Shown here: in pieces, positions 29,255 to 39,030 of the stretch
How positions within the stretch are numbered: the first letter of the stretch is position 1
How the letters are laid out: each line of letters opens with the position of its first letter
From: Mesorhizobium zhangyense
GTDB lineage: Bacteria > Pseudomonadota > Alphaproteobacteria > Rhizobiales > Rhizobiaceae
DNA length: 64,000 nucleotides
NCBI RefSeq assembly: GCF_011045115.1
Contig: NZ_JAAKZG010000011.1
Coordinates: 62,001 to 126,000, forward strand
Direction of reading: 5' to 3'
The notes under the pieces: model-generated
Told to the model about the DNA's origin: nothing
What the model saw: only the letters and a program-made list of their open reading frames with translations
The model's database searches: none
Made by a program: the position numbers and the translations under genes

Positions 29255-30322
29255 ATGAACACACTTTCCAAATCGCCGGACATTTCCATCTCGAATGCAG
29301 CGCTGCTCGCGGGGATAGAACGTGGCCTCGTGACGGCCGATCAGGCGCAAGGGCTGCGCGATCTGGAAAGGACCAGAACCGCCGTCCTCGACGTCGAGCC
29401 GCAGGATGACGAAAAGTTCCGTTTCATCAGCGGGTTCAGCGATATCTTCGTGACGATCGGCCTTGGCCTGTTTATCGGTGCTCTAGGCTACTTCTCTGCC
29501 GAATTCATTGGCGGCGTCGGCATGTGTATCGTCATTGCGGTGGCGAGTTGGTTGCTCGCAGAATATTTTACCCGCAAGCGGCGCATGGCACTGCCAAGCA
29601 TCGTTCTGCTTCTGGCCTTCGCGGCGGCGGTGTTTGGGGCAGTCGCCTTGGCCCTGGATCCGAGGCTGGGCATCAGTTCCGCGCTTGCCGAAGATTCCGG
29701 CTGGCCAATCGTCGTCGCAGGACTGGTCACCGCCGGCGCCACTGCCCTGCATTACTGGCGTTTTCGTGTGCCGATCACAGTGGCAGCCGGGGTCGCGGCT
29801 CTGGTGGCCGCCGCTGTCGGGCTTGTTTTCACCGCCGCTCCCGATCTCATCACACAGGTGGCAAAGCCGCTGCTGCTCATCTGCGGGCTCGCGGTGTTCG
29901 CGCTCGCCATGCGCTTCGATCTGAGCGATCCGCAGCGCCAGACCCGGCGCACCGACATAGCCTTCTGGCTGCACATGCTGGCAGCGCCTTTGATCGTCCA
30001 TCCGCTCGTCAGTGGGCTGATTGGAGAAGGCGGCCCTGAGGCCGTTGCGGCCTGGAGCATCCTTGCGATCTTCATCGGCCTTGCACTCGTCGCCGTGCTG
30101 GTCGACAGGCGCGCCATTCTCGTCTCCGGCCTGTCTTATGCCGGCTTCGCCTTCGGTTCGCTGGTCGTCAAGGCGGGGCTGTCGGACAGCGTCGTGCCGC
30201 TTACCATGCTGGTGCTGGGTGCGCTGGTGCTCCTGCTGAGCGCCGGTTGGCATTCGCTGCGCCGGGCCCTTCTGTCGCGGTTGCCGGACGCCCTTGCGGG
30301 CCGGCTTCCGGCTCATACATAA
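29255..30322 (+). CDS. Uncharacterised multi-pass membrane protein
   Basis: A 355-residue protein. The first ~65 residues are soluble ([17 protein letters not shown]). About ten hydrophobic helices follow to near the C-terminus. The layout of a short soluble helix pair before many helices recalls DUF2157-type proteins, but I cannot assign a family. The start chosen, ATG 29255, is 4 bp after the previous stop; its ribosome site is weak, and the frame is open to 29216. It lies between DUF2585 and hslU, probably in the hslV-hslU transcript. Confidence 0.7.
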   Translation: MNTLSKSPDISISNAALLAGIERGLVTADQAQGLRDLERTRTAVLDVEPQDDEKFRFISGFSDIFVTIGLGLFIGALGYFSAEFIGGVGMCIVIAVASWLLAEYFTRKRRMALPSIVLLLAFAAAVFGAVALALDPRLGISSALAEDSGWPIVVAGLVTAGATALHYWRFRVPITVAAGVAALVAAAVGLVFTAAPDLITQVAKPLLLICGLAVFALAMRFDLSDPQRQTRRTDIAFWLHMLAAPLIVHPLVSGLIGEGGPEAVAAWSILAIFIGLALVAVLVDRRAILVSGLSYAGFAFGSLVVKAGLSDSVVPLTMLVLGALVLLLSAGWHSLRRALLSRLPDALAGRLPAHT

Positions 30323-30347
30323 GCAAAAACAAAACCGAGTATCCAAT

Positions 30348-31658
30348 ATGTCAAATTTTTCCCCCCGCGAGATCGTTTCCGAACTCGATCGTTTCATCAT
30401 CGGCCAGAAGGACGCCAAGCGCGCCGTGGCCATCGCATTGCGCAATCGCTGGCGCCGCCAGCAGCTCGAAGGCAACATGCGCGAAGAGGTGATGCCCAAG
30501 AACATCCTGATGATCGGACCCACCGGCGTCGGCAAGACCGAGATTTCGCGCCGCCTTGCAAGGCTGGCCGGCGCGCCCTTCATCAAGGTCGAGGCGACCA
30601 AATTCACCGAAGTCGGCTATGTCGGCCGTGATGTCGAGCAGATCATTCGCGACCTCGTCGAGACCGCGATCGGCATCGTGCGTGAAAAGATGCGCGAAGA
30701 CGTCAAGGCGCGTGCGCATCTCAATGCCGAGGAACGCGTGCTTGAAGCGCTGGTCGGCAAGACGGCAAGCCCGGCCACCCGCGACAGTTTCCGTAAGAAG
30801 CTGCGCGACGGCGAGCTCGACGACAAGGAAATCGAGGTCGAGGTTGCCGACACCGGAACCGGCGGCATGCCGGGCTTCGAGATTCCGGGCATGCCCGGCG
30901 CCAATATCGGCGTGATGAACATCAACGACATGCTGTCCAAGGCTATGGGCCAGACGCGCACCAAGACGCGCAAGACCACGGTCAAGGAATCCTACGAGCT
31001 GCTGATCGCCGATGAATCCGACAAGCTGCTCGACCAGGACGAAGTCGTACGCAAGGCGCTGGAATCGGCCGAGAATGACGGCATCGTGTTCCTCGACGAG
31101 ATCGACAAGATCGCCGCCAGAAGCGACATTTCCGGCGGTCCGTCCCGCGAAGGCGTGCAGCGCGACCTGCTGCCGCTGGTGGAAGGCACGACGGTTTCGA
31201 CCAAGTATGGACCGGTGAAGACCGACCATATCCTGTTCATCGCGTCGGGTGCGTTCCATGTTTCCAAGCCGTCCGACCTGCTGCCGGAGCTTCAGGGCCG
31301 CCTGCCGATCCGCGTCGAGCTGCGGGCGTTGGAAAAGGACGATTTCCGGCGCATCCTGACCGAGACGGAAGCCAGCCTGATCAAGCAGTATATCGCGCTG
31401 ATGGGCACCGAAGGCGTGACGCTCGAATTCACCGACGATGCCATCGATGCGCTGGCGGGAATTGCGGTCGACCTCAACGCCAGCGTCGAGAATATCGGCG
31501 CGCGGCGCCTGCAGACCGTGATGGAGCGCGTGCTGGACGAAATCTCCTACACCGCCCCCGACCAGTCGGGCACATCGGTGAAGATCGACGCCGCCTATGT
31601 TGAAAAGCATGTCGGCGATCTGTCGCGGAACACAGATTTGTCGCGATTCATTCTCTAA
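30348..31658 (+). CDS. hslU: ATP-dependent protease ATPase subunit HslU (ClpY)
   Basis: A 436-residue AAA+ unfoldase. Walker [10 protein letters not shown] is at about 60-68, Walker B in I-V-F-L-D-E-I-D-K, the sensor segment in R-R-L-Q-T-V-M-E-R, and the C-terminus ends in R-F-I-L, which docks into HslV. The frame extends upstream, but ATG 30348 gives the [13 protein letters not shown] start common to the family. It is followed by a strong terminator. Confidence 0.97.
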   Translation: MSNFSPREIVSELDRFIIGQKDAKRAVAIALRNRWRRQQLEGNMREEVMPKNILMIGPTGVGKTEISRRLARLAGAPFIKVEATKFTEVGYVGRDVEQIIRDLVETAIGIVREKMREDVKARAHLNAEERVLEALVGKTASPATRDSFRKKLRDGELDDKEIEVEVADTGTGGMPGFEIPGMPGANIGVMNINDMLSKAMGQTRTKTRKTTVKESYELLIADESDKLLDQDEVVRKALESAENDGIVFLDEIDKIAARSDISGGPSREGVQRDLLPLVEGTTVSTKYGPVKTDHILFIASGAFHVSKPSDLLPELQGRLPIRVELRALEKDDFRRILTETEASLIKQYIALMGTEGVTLEFTDDAIDALAGIAVDLNASVENIGARRLQTVMERVLDEISYTAPDQSGTSVKIDAAYVEKHVGDLSRNTDLSRFIL

Positions 31659-31686
31659 GGATCGGTCCAAAGGTCCCACACAATGG

Positions 31687-31717
31687 AAAAGCGCTCGACT
31701 CGGTCGAGCGCTTTTTC
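31687..31717 (+). terminator. Intrinsic terminator of hslU
   Basis: GCGCTCGAC (31691-31699), loop TCG, GTCGAGCGC (31703-31711), with an A-run before and TTTTT after. Confidence 0.9.
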
Positions 31718-31758
31718 TAGTTTGCCGGGCTGATGGCTATCGAAGGTTGCGGAAACGC

Positions 31759-32715
31759 ATGAAAATCTCGTCTATTCTAGCGTTTCCGGTTCTGGCCTGC
31801 CTGGCCTTTCCGGCCCAAGCGCAAACGCTGGTGCCGCCGGGAAACCGCAACGCCGAGCAGCCGACGGTGCCGGGTGCCTCGTCCAAACGCACCAAGGCCG
31901 GCAAGACCAGCTTCGACGCCAAGTACCGCAAGGTCTACGCGCTGTTCAAGAATGACGGCGCGCTGCGCGCGAAGATCCGCGAGGTGGCATCCGCCTACAG
32001 GATCGATCCGATGCACATCGTCGGCGCGCTGGTCGGCGAGCACACCTACAATGTCGATGCCTATGACCGGCTGCAGACCTATTATGTGAAGGCGGCGGCC
32101 TATCTCAACAACGGCATCAGCTTCACCTACAAGGGCGAAGACGTCACCGATTTCATCCAGCGGCCCGAATTTGCCGGCTGCGCCAGCAAGACCGACAGCT
32201 ACGATCTGTGGGAATGCCGCGAAAACGTGTGGAACCGCCAGTTCCGCGGCAAGACGGTGGGCGGCAAGAGCTATCCAAACGACCGTTTCAGCGCCACCTT
32301 CTTCCAGCCGTTCTATGCCGGCCAGACTTTCGGCCTCGGCCAGCTCAATCCGCTGACCGCACTTCAGGTGAGCGACCTCGTCCACCGTGTCTCGGGACTG
32401 CCGAAGCTCGATGCCGCCCGACCGAGCCAGGTCTATGAAACGATCATGGACCCGGACCTGACCATACCTTACGTCGCGGCGACCCTGAAAACGTCCATCG
32501 ACGCCTATCGCGACATTGCCGGCTTCGACATTTCCAAGAATCCCGGAATCACCGCGACCTTGTACAATGTCGGCAACCCGGAAGCGCGTGCTTATGCGCT
32601 GAAGGCGGAAAACCAGAAGCGCCAGAGCGAGGGCCAGGAGCCCAAGCTGCCGGAGGAAAATTATTACGGCTGGCTGGTCAACGAAAAATTGCCGGAACTG
32701 CAGGCGCTTTTCTGA
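31759..32715 (+). CDS. DUF1402-family exported protein
   Basis: A 318-residue protein with a clear Sec signal peptide (M-K-I-S-S-I-L-A-F-P-V-L-A-C-L-A-F-P-A-Q-A, cleavage after A-Q-A near residue 21). The mature part is mostly helical and includes V-G-A-L-V-G-E-H-T-Y-N-V-D and T-F-G-L-G-Q-L-N-P-L-T-A, which look like the lysozyme/transglycosylase fold. I place it in DUF1402, of unknown function. A periplasmic peptidoglycan role is an inference. The longer upstream frame runs through the hslU end and terminator and is rejected. Confidence 0.8.
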   Translation: MKISSILAFPVLACLAFPAQAQTLVPPGNRNAEQPTVPGASSKRTKAGKTSFDAKYRKVYALFKNDGALRAKIREVASAYRIDPMHIVGALVGEHTYNVDAYDRLQTYYVKAAAYLNNGISFTYKGEDVTDFIQRPEFAGCASKTDSYDLWECRENVWNRQFRGKTVGGKSYPNDRFSATFFQPFYAGQTFGLGQLNPLTALQVSDLVHRVSGLPKLDAARPSQVYETIMDPDLTIPYVAATLKTSIDAYRDIAGFDISKNPGITATLYNVGNPEARAYALKAENQKRQSEGQEPKLPEENYYGWLVNEKLPELQALF

Positions 32716-32733
32716 GCCGAACTGAGGCCAAGA

Positions 32734-33102
32734 TCAGCGCCGCCGTCCGCGAGCGGCTTTCAATTGCGCGGTAAGGCTCAAAATGTCTTCCTCGCTGATC
32801 CGGTTTATCGACCGCGCCAGCAGATTGGCGAGTTCGGTCGCCGCCGGGGAAAGCCCCGACGTATCGATCACCACGCGCGGATGCGACGTTTCGGCCAGGC
32901 GCTGCAGATCCTCGGCGTCATCCCAAATGATGTTGAAATAGCCGATGATCTTCTGGATCAGCGCCCAGGTCGGGGTTCCGCGTCTGCCATGCTCGAGCGC
33001 CGACAGATAGGCCGCGCTGACCCCGAGGGCCGCGGCCATTTCCTTCTGGCTGACGCCTCTTTCGTCCCGCAGCGCCCGCAGCCTTTCGCCAAGCGGCGTC
33101 AT
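32734..33102 (-). CDS. XRE-family transcriptional regulator
   Basis: A 122-residue regulator with an N-terminal helix-turn-helix: G-V-S-Q-K-E-M-A-A-A-L-G-V-S-A-A-Y-L-S-A-L-E is at about 16-37. The C-terminal half is a short helical region without a known ligand domain. The start at 33102 overlaps the stop of the smr gene (ATGA), so it is the end of a tim44-mltA-smr-xre run, an order I recall in other Rhizobiales. Its target is unknown. Confidence 0.88.
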   Translation of the reverse strand: MTPLGERLRALRDERGVSQKEMAAALGVSAAYLSALEHGRRGTPTWALIQKIIGYFNIIWDDAEDLQRLAETSHPRVVIDTSGLSPAATELANLLARSINRISEEDILSLTAQLKAARGRRR

Positions 33103-33641
33103 GATTTCGGCACCGCATGGCGCCGCAGCCTTATGTAGAGAGCGCCTGAGCCGCCGTGATTGCGGGCGGCATGGTCGTGACTGCTGACCAGGATGCGAAA
33201 AGGCGGCGTCAGCAACCACGCCGGCACGGCGCGGCGCAATACGCCCTCGCCGCCGGATGACGAACCCTTGCCGGTGATGACCAGGACGTAGCGCACACCG
33301 CCGGCATAGGCCCGGGTGAGGAAGGAAAGCAGCAGCGAATAGGCCTGATCCTGTGTCAGGCCGTGCAGATCGACACGCCCCTCGATCGGCAGACGGCCTT
33401 TGGCGATCTTGTCGTGGGTCGGCGCATCGAAGGAATGCGTGACCGTCTGGCGGGGCTTGGCCGGTGCTGGTGCCGCCGCCTTGACTGCCGGTTTGTCCAG
33501 CGCCATCGCCTGTTCCATGGTCATCGGCTCCGGCGATGGTTCTTCCACGCCCAGCTTGCCCTTGAGCGGCTTGGCCGAGCGCGCGACCAGGTTCCAGAGA
33601 ACGCGATCCTCGTCGCTGAGTTTTTTGCCGCGCCCGGTCAT
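33099..33641 (-). CDS. Smr/MutS2-domain protein
   Basis: A 180-residue protein. The N-terminal ~90 residues are Pro/Ala-rich linker. The C-terminal Smr domain at about 85-175 has the motif V-D-L-H-G-L-T-Q-D-Q-A and the following V-I-T-G-K-G-S. Smr domains are nucleases or RNA/DNA-binding modules; in some bacteria they act on stalled ribosomes or branched DNA. It overlaps mltA and the XRE gene by 4 bp each. Confidence 0.88.
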   Translation of the reverse strand: MTGRGKKLSDEDRVLWNLVARSAKPLKGKLGVEEPSPEPMTMEQAMALDKPAVKAAAPAPAKPRQTVTHSFDAPTHDKIAKGRLPIEGRVDLHGLTQDQAYSLLLSFLTRAYAGGVRYVLVITGKGSSSGGEGVLRRAVPAWLLTPPFRILVSSHDHAARNHGGSGALYIRLRRHAVPKS

Positions 33642-34735
33642 GACACTGCCCCGCCAACCAAACTGCGCGGAACAAGAGCGAAGAAATCGGCTCGGTTACG
33701 CACCACGCCAGCGATTTCACCCGCATCGAAGCCCGAGCCGGCGAAGAGATCGCCACGCGCGGCACCGACGATGGCCGAACCGGTGTCCTGCGCGATCATC
33801 AGCCGGCGGAAGGGTTTTTTCTCGAAGGCCGTCAGCGTCGGCGCATGGATGAAGAACGGCGTGCCGAATGTGTGGAGCAGCCGGTCTACGGCAACAGAGC
33901 GTCCGGGCGTCAGCGGCACTTTTGCCGCGGCGATCGGACCGAGCTCCGGTTCATCGACAGGCGCCTCGCGGAAGAAGATGTAGGACCGGTTCTGCCAAAG
34001 GATTTCGCTGACCCGGTGCGGGTTGGCGGCCAGCCACGCCCGGATCGACTGCATGGTGACCTGTTCGAGCGGGATTTCGCCGAGATCGGCCAGTTTTTTC
34101 CCCGGTCCCGAAAATCTCTGACCGGATTTTGCCGCATAGGTGACCCGGCGCAGCGTTCCGTCCGTCATATTGAGCCGGGCCGCGCCCTGGACATGGATGA
34201 AGAACGCATCGACCGGATCGGCAACCCAGGCGATTTCCAGCCCGCGTCCCGCCAGAGCGCCCTGCTCGATTGCAGGCCGATCAAAATATTCAACAGGGCC
34301 CGCAGGCGTCTCACGTCCGAAGGCGAGATAGGGGTCCAAGCCGGCGGGCCGGTTTTCGTCGTCGATATCGACCAGATCGTCGGGCCGCGCCAGCAACGGA
34401 ACCTTGAATTTTTCGGTTCGTCTGCCAGACGCTTCCACTTCCGGTTCGTAGAAGCCGGTGACGAAACCGGCTTCCGCGTCATCCGGTACGATGCGTGCGG
34501 GAACGAAATGACGCTCGAAAAAAGCCCTGGCATCGCCAGTGTTTTCGGATCGGGCAGCAGAATAGGCTTCTTTGAAGGCCGAAAACTCGATGCCCAACGA
34601 CCCCGTTCGGTAGGGTTTGTTCAGGACGTGGAATGCCGAGCGGCGGAAAGCGGCGTAGGCGCCGGCGTGGTCGTCTTCAGCCCAGCCGGGCAGGTCGTCG
34701 AAGGAGACGATGCGGAAAACAGGCGACAAAGGCAC
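33638..34735 (-). CDS. mltA: Membrane-bound lytic murein transglycosylase A
   Basis: A MltA-type enzyme of about 365 residues that cleaves the MurNAc-GlcNAc bond to 1,6-anhydroMurNAc. Family segments seen include G-F-V-T-G-F-Y-E-P, F-I-H-V-Q-G-A-A-R-L and I-A-Q-D-T-G-S-A-I-V-G near the C-terminus, with the catalytic Asp expected in Q-D-T-G. The frame is open to 34870 but then overlaps the tim44 gene. GTG at 34735 (GGGAG site 8 bp before) or TTG at 34729 are likelier starts. No signal peptide or lipobox is visible with any of these starts, which is odd for a periplasmic enzyme. Confidence 0.85.
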   Translation of the reverse strand: MPLSPVFRIVSFDDLPGWAEDDHAGAYAAFRRSAFHVLNKPYRTGSLGIEFSAFKEAYSAARSENTGDARAFFERHFVPARIVPDDAEAGFVTGFYEPEVEASGRRTEKFKVPLLARPDDLVDIDDENRPAGLDPYLAFGRETPAGPVEYFDRPAIEQGALAGRGLEIAWVADPVDAFFIHVQGAARLNMTDGTLRRVTYAAKSGQRFSGPGKKLADLGEIPLEQVTMQSIRAWLAANPHRVSEILWQNRSYIFFREAPVDEPELGPIAAAKVPLTPGRSVAVDRLLHTFGTPFFIHAPTLTAFEKKPFRRLMIAQDTGSAIVGAARGDLFAGSGFDAGEIAGVVRNRADFFALVPRSLVGGAVS

Positions 34736-34757
34736 CGGCCCGGCTCCCGCAAAAGGC

Positions 34758-35465
34758 TCAGTCTTCTTCTTCGGTGGCGACGAGCTTCCAGTTCGGATCG
34801 CGCGAGCGCGTGTCGCGGGCGAAGGTCCAGACGTCCTTGACCTCGGCCACGGTCTCGGGATCGCCATCAATCACCTCGCCGGCCTTGTCGCGCGTGGCCG
34901 AAATCAACTCGCTGACGATGCGGAGCGTGATATGCGCCTCGCCATTCTTCATCTCGGCCGAGACGATATCGGCCTTGTCGATGCCGACGAAGGAGGACTG
35001 GATCTTTTCCGAGCGCCCTTCGCGATCGGAAATCGCGGCGACGAAACCATCATAGACTTCGCGCGAAAGCAGATTTTTCAAGGTTTTGCGGTCGCCATCG
35101 GCATAGGCCATCACGATCATCTCATAGGCCATCTTGGCGCCATCGACGAAGGTCTTCGGCTCGAAGGTCTGGTCGCCGTCCTTGATCGCGCGCAAGCCCT
35201 TGTTCAGCTCCGTGCCGGGCTTGGCGAAGGCGTCGATTGCCACATAGGCTTCGTCATTGTCTGCGGAAACGCGCTTGCGCGGCAGGGAAACGACATTTTC
35301 AGGTTTCGCCGAAGCGTCCTTGTCGCTGCGGGTCCGCCCGGCGGTATAGGGATCGAAGGGCGGACGCTCATTGCCGGTGCGGCGGCCGAGCACATTGCGC
35401 AGCTGGAAGAAGATCACGACAGCCGCAATCAGAAAAAATATCGTGCCGAAATCGAAGAATTCCAT
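34758..35465 (-). CDS. Tim44-like domain protein
   Basis: A 235-residue protein with one N-terminal membrane helix (F-D-F-G-T-I-F-F-L-I-A-A-V-V-I-F-F) and a C-terminal Tim44/TimA-type domain at about 90-225. These bacterial relatives of mitochondrial Tim44 are inner-membrane proteins of poorly known function. ATG 35465 gives the M-E-F-F-D-F start; the frame extends to 35504 but adds only unrelated residues. It heads the tim44-mltA-smr-xre run. Confidence 0.85.
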   Translation of the reverse strand: MEFFDFGTIFFLIAAVVIFFQLRNVLGRRTGNERPPFDPYTAGRTRSDKDASAKPENVVSLPRKRVSADNDEAYVAIDAFAKPGTELNKGLRAIKDGDQTFEPKTFVDGAKMAYEMIVMAYADGDRKTLKNLLSREVYDGFVAAISDREGRSEKIQSSFVGIDKADIVSAEMKNGEAHITLRIVSELISATRDKAGEVIDGDPETVAEVKDVWTFARDTRSRDPNWKLVATEEED

Positions 35466-35653
35466 GTCTTTCGCCACTAGTCCTTTGTCTTCGGCCGGCA
35501 ACACCGCCGTTTCGCCGCATTCCGCGCTTCAATCCATGCATATAGAACGCATGCCGTCATCATTCAAATCAAAGGCATGCATACCTATCTATCGCATAAT
35601 GTGCCAGCATCAGGTGCTGGGCATTTTGATGCAACCTTAATATTGGCGGGCAC

Positions 35654-36142
35654 GTGCGGGTTTCCCTCATTCCTTTGTTTCTTCTTCTGCTCCCCCTGAT
35701 CGAAATCGCCGGTTTCGTGGTCGTCGGGCGCCAGATCGGCGTTCTGCCCACTCTGGGGCTTACCATCGCCACCGGAATCGCCGGCGGCATGCTGATGCGC
35801 TATCAGGGTTTCAGCGTTCTGGCGCGTATTCGCGCCGAAATCGAGGCCGGGCGCGACCCCAGCCGTACGCTTGCCCATGGCGTGATGATCCTGGTTGCCG
35901 GCGTTCTGCTGCTCATTCCGGGCTTCGTGACGGATATCGTCGGTATATTGCTGTTTGTTCCGCCGATCCGTGACCTCGGCTGGCGTTTTATCAAGCGGCG
36001 GGTCAATTTTTCGGCGGATTTCGGCCGGATGGGCGGCTTCCCGCGGGACGGCAGGCGCGAGAAAACCATCGATCTCGATGAAGACGATTATACAAAAGGC
36101 CCGGATCCGCGCTCGCCTTGGCGGCAGATAGGCGACGACTGA
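35654..36142 (+). CDS. fxsA: FxsA-family cytoplasmic membrane protein
   Basis: A 162-residue membrane protein of the FxsA family, with helices near 5-25, 28-45 and 75-98 (G-V-M-I-L-V-A-G-V-L-L-L-I-P-G-F-V-T-D-I), the last carrying the family's P-G-F-V-T-D signature. The C-terminal tail is charged and cytoplasmic. In E. coli FxsA affects phage T7 exclusion; the general role is unknown. It starts with GTG at 35654, is divergent from the tim44 gene, and is 114 bp before secB. Confidence 0.87.
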   Translation: MRVSLIPLFLLLLPLIEIAGFVVVGRQIGVLPTLGLTIATGIAGGMLMRYQGFSVLARIRAEIEAGRDPSRTLAHGVMILVAGVLLLIPGFVTDIVGILLFVPPIRDLGWRFIKRRVNFSADFGRMGGFPRDGRREKTIDLDEDDYTKGPDPRSPWRQIGDD

Positions 36143-36256
36143 TCCGCAAAGCAGCCTGAAACCGGCAAAAACTTGTGTTGGCAAGAACACCATGCTAGCC
36201 AACGCTCGATTTCAATCCGGGCCGCCGGGCGGCTGAAGCAAAGAGGATCAAGGCTC

Positions 36257-36763
36257 ATGGCCAAGAATGACAATGACGCCGCCGGCGCTGTGAGCAACGG
36301 AAACGGCAACAATGGCGTGCAGCCTTCGCTGAACGTGCTTGCCCAGTATGTGAAGGACCTTTCCTTCGAAAGCCCCGGCGCGCCGAATTCGCTGCGCGGC
36401 CGCGACAAGGCTCCCGGCATCGCCATCAATGTCAACGTCAACGCCAATCCGCTTTCGGACAAGGAATTCGACGTCAACCTGTCGCTGACGGCCAAGGCTG
36501 CCTTCGACAAGGACGTGCTGTTCAATGTCGAGCTCGTCTATGGCGGCGTCTTCAAGATCGAAGGTTTCCCGCAGGAGCACATGCTGCCGCTCCTGTTCAT
36601 CGAATGCCCGCGCCTGCTGTTCCCGTTTGCCCGCCAGATCATCGCCGACGCAACCCGCAATGGCGGCTTCCCGCCGCTGATGCTCGACCCGATCGATTTC
36701 GCGCAGATGTTCCAGCAGAAGATGGCCGAGGACCAGGCTGCCGCCAAAGTCCAGGTCAGCTGA
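36257..36763 (+). CDS. secB: Protein-export chaperone SecB
   Basis: A 168-residue SecB, the tetrameric chaperone that keeps preproteins unfolded and hands them to SecA. Conserved segments include [13 protein letters not shown] and the C-terminal half [20 protein letters not shown]. An N-terminal Asn/Gly-rich stretch (residues 3-22) is longer than in E. coli but normal for Rhizobiales. ATG 36257 has an AGAGGAT site and is preferred to the TTG at 36173. Confidence 0.96.
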   Translation: MAKNDNDAAGAVSNGNGNNGVQPSLNVLAQYVKDLSFESPGAPNSLRGRDKAPGIAINVNVNANPLSDKEFDVNLSLTAKAAFDKDVLFNVELVYGGVFKIEGFPQEHMLPLLFIECPRLLFPFARQIIADATRNGGFPPLMLDPIDFAQMFQQKMAEDQAAAKVQVS

Positions 36764-36784
36764 TTTCTTCAGCGAAACCAATTG

Positions 36785-36812
36785 AAAAACCCGGCCTTGC
36801 GCCGGGTTTTTT
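36785..36812. terminator. Intrinsic terminator between secB and dnaQ
   Basis: AAAACCCGGC (36786-36795) and GCCGGGTTTT (36801-36810) followed by TT. It is symmetric and can serve both converging genes. Confidence 0.85.
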
Positions 36813-36830
36813 CGTTTTCAGCTCTGTTTT

Positions 36831-37535
36831 TCATTTCTCTTGGAAATTTTGCCAGATGGCTTTTTCGCCGAGATCGGCGATCAGCCGCATATGCGCGGCA
36901 CGTTCGGCGTCCGTCAGGCGGGGCGGCAAAGGTTCGGGACGCGGCCCGATAGAAATCTCGATCTGGATTTCGGTCGTGGCGTCCGACCTTGTTTCCATGC
37001 CCGCGTCCAGAACAAGGGCTGTCTGCTTGCCGCCGATGAGCTCGATATAGACTTCAGCCAGAAGCTGCGAATCGAGCAAGGCGCCGTGAAACGTGCGGTG
37101 GCTGTTGTTGATGCCGTAGCGCCGGCAGAGTGCGTCGAGCGAATTCGGTCCCATCGGGTGCTTGCGCCGCGCCAATGCCAGCGAGTCGATGACACGGTCC
37201 GAACCGATCGCCGGTTGGCCGAGGCGGGCAAACTCGGCATTGATGAAGCCCATGTCGAAATTGGCGTTGTGGGCGACCAGCTTGGCGCCTTCGATAAATT
37301 CCATGAACTTTTCAGCAATATCCGGAAAAGCCGGCTCGTTGGCCAATCTTTCATTACTGATGCCGTGGACAGCCAGCGCCTCGGCGTGAACGGCGCGTCC
37401 TTGCGGATTGATAAAGACGTGAAAGGTCTTGCCTGTAGGGAAGCGGTTGATGAGCTCGACACCGCCGATTTCAATGATGCGGTCCTCGCGGGAATCGAGG
37501 CCCGTGGTTTCCGTATCGAAAATGATCTCGCGCAT
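36831..37535 (-). CDS. dnaQ: DNA polymerase III epsilon subunit (3'-5' proofreading exonuclease)
   Basis: A 234-residue DEDDh exonuclease. ExoI is F-D-T-E-T-T-G at about 6-12, ExoII is V-A-H-N-A-N-F-D near 94-101, and the ExoIII region contains A-L-L-D-S-Q-L-L-A. ATG 37535 has an AAGGAG site and gives the M-R-E-I-I-F-D start; the upstream extension to 37586 is not needed. It belongs to a minus-strand run with coaE, aroE and maf leading away from the presumed origin. Confidence 0.95.
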   Translation of the reverse strand: MREIIFDTETTGLDSREDRIIEIGGVELINRFPTGKTFHVFINPQGRAVHAEALAVHGISNERLANEPAFPDIAEKFMEFIEGAKLVAHNANFDMGFINAEFARLGQPAIGSDRVIDSLALARRKHPMGPNSLDALCRRYGINNSHRTFHGALLDSQLLAEVYIELIGGKQTALVLDAGMETRSDATTEIQIEISIGPRPEPLPPRLTDAERAAHMRLIADLGEKAIWQNFQEK

Positions 37536-37588
37536 TCGAATCACCACTCCTTGACCAAGCATGGCCCCGACCGAAAATCCCGGCAAGG

Positions 37589-38194
37589 TCAGGCTGCTGG
37601 CTGTCCCGGCATTTCCTTGGTTAGCGTGGCGATAATTTCTTCGACCGATTTTTTCGCGATTTCCAGGCCCTGGCCGGTGTCTATGATGAAATCCGCCAGC
37701 CGGCGTTTTTCGGCATCCGGCACCTGTTTTGCCAGAATGCTGGCGAATTTTTCCTCGGTCATGCCGGGCCGGGCAAGCACGCGTTGCCGCTGTATATCCG
37801 GCGGTGCGGTCACCACCGCTACCTTGTCGACACGATTGCGGCCGCCGGTCTCAAACAGCAGTGGAATATCGAGCACCGCCAGCCGCGCTCCGGCCGCGCG
37901 ATGCCTAGCCAGAAAGGCGTCGGCGTCGGCGCGCACCAGTGGATGGATGATCGTCTCGATCTTCTTCAGCGCTTCCGCATTGCCGAGAACTTGGCGCGCG
38001 AGCAGCGTGCGGTCGACAACGCCGTCCTTTACCGTTCCGGGAAACGCCGCCTCCACCAGGGGTGTGGCCTTTCCGGCATAAAGGCGATGGACGGTTTCGT
38101 CGGAATCATGCACCGGCACGCCGGCGTCGGCGAACATCTTTGCGGTGGTCGACTTGCCCATGCCGATCGACCCGGTCAATCCCAGCACGATCAT
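37589..38194 (-). CDS. coaE: Dephospho-CoA kinase
   Basis: A 201-residue P-loop kinase for the last step of coenzyme A synthesis. The opening [17 protein letters not shown] contains Walker A, and D-I-P-L-L-F-E-T follows in the middle. The start overlaps the aroE stop by 4 bp. The grouping maf-aroE-coaE-dnaQ is conserved near the origin in Rhizobiales. Confidence 0.96.
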   Translation of the reverse strand: MIVLGLTGSIGMGKSTTAKMFADAGVPVHDSDETVHRLYAGKATPLVEAAFPGTVKDGVVDRTLLARQVLGNAEALKKIETIIHPLVRADADAFLARHRAAGARLAVLDIPLLFETGGRNRVDKVAVVTAPPDIQRQRVLARPGMTEEKFASILAKQVPDAEKRRLADFIIDTGQGLEIAKKSVEEIIATLTKEMPGQPAA

Positions 38195-39030
38195 TTGGCA
38201 CCCAGATCCGAAACGATGAGGCCGCGCAGTTCAGGCGTGACCGTTGGCCTGACGCCGAACCAGCGCTCAAAACCCGGAACCGCCTGATGCAGCAACATGC
38301 CGAGGCCGTCGATGGTTTTCAGTCCGCGAGCCCGCGTGGCAGCAAGCAAGGGCGTTTCCAGAGGCACATAGACGATGTCGGTGACTATGGCGTGGTCCGG
38401 CAGCCGGGACGGATCGACCGGGATTTCGGCATTGCCATGCATGCCGAGCGCTGTCGTGTTGACCAGAAGCCCGGCATCGGCGAGCAGTTCATCGACCGCC
38501 GCAAAGGGGTGGGCCGAGACGGCCTTGCCGAAATGATCTGCCAGTTCGACCGCGCGTTCGACCGTTCGATTGACGACGCGGATATCGCGAATTCCGCTTT
38601 GCTTCAGCGCGTGAATGACCGCGCGGGATGCTCCGCCGGCGCCCAGCACCACGGCGGTTCCGGCTTTCGCCCAGCCTGGCGCATAGTCATCGAGATTGGC
38701 GGCAAAGCCATGCGCATCCGTATTGGTACCGCAAAGCAGACCGTCCTCGAACCACAGCGTGTTGACCGCTCCGATCTCTTCCGCGGCGTTGTCTCGCCGG
38801 CCGACAAGGCGAAACGCTGCTTCCTTGTGCGGGATGGTGACATTGCCGCCGGCAAAGCCGCTTTCTTTCAGTTCGCCCAAGAAGCTTTCGAATTTCTGCG
38901 GGGACACGTCGATAGCATCGTAGGAACCGGCGATCCCGTATTGCCTAAGCCAATAGCCATGGATTTTTGGCGAACGCGAATGGGCGATCGGATGACCGCA
39001 CACGAACGCTTTAACAGTGCGATCAGCCAT
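38191..39030 (-). CDS. aroE: Shikimate dehydrogenase (NADP+)
   Basis: A 279-residue AroE, which reduces 3-dehydroshikimate in aromatic amino acid synthesis. The shikimate-binding segment H-S-R-S-P-K-I-H is at about 17-24, the catalytic Lys in N-V-T-I-P-H-K-E, and the NADP loop in [13 protein letters not shown] 39030 overlaps the end of maf by 8 bp. The upstream frame to 39153 lies inside maf and was discarded. Confidence 0.95.
   Translation of the reverse strand: MADRTVKAFVCGHPIAHSRSPKIHGYWLRQYGIAGSYDAIDVSPQKFESFLGELKESGFAGGNVTIPHKEAAFRLVGRRDNAAEEIGAVNTLWFEDGLLCGTNTDAHGFAANLDDYAPGWAKAGTAVVLGAGGASRAVIHALKQSGIRDIRVVNRTVERAVELADHFGKAVSAHPFAAVDELLADAGLLVNTTALGMHGNAEIPVDPSRLPDHAIVTDIVYVPLETPLLAATRARGLKTIDGLGMLLHQAVPGFERWFGVRPTVTPELRGLIVSDLGAK

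Noticed and set aside
32734-33765. A 343-residue frame ending in the XRE regulator
   Set aside because: The part before the ATG at 33102 is an out-of-frame reading of the smr gene; the ATGA overlap marks the true start.
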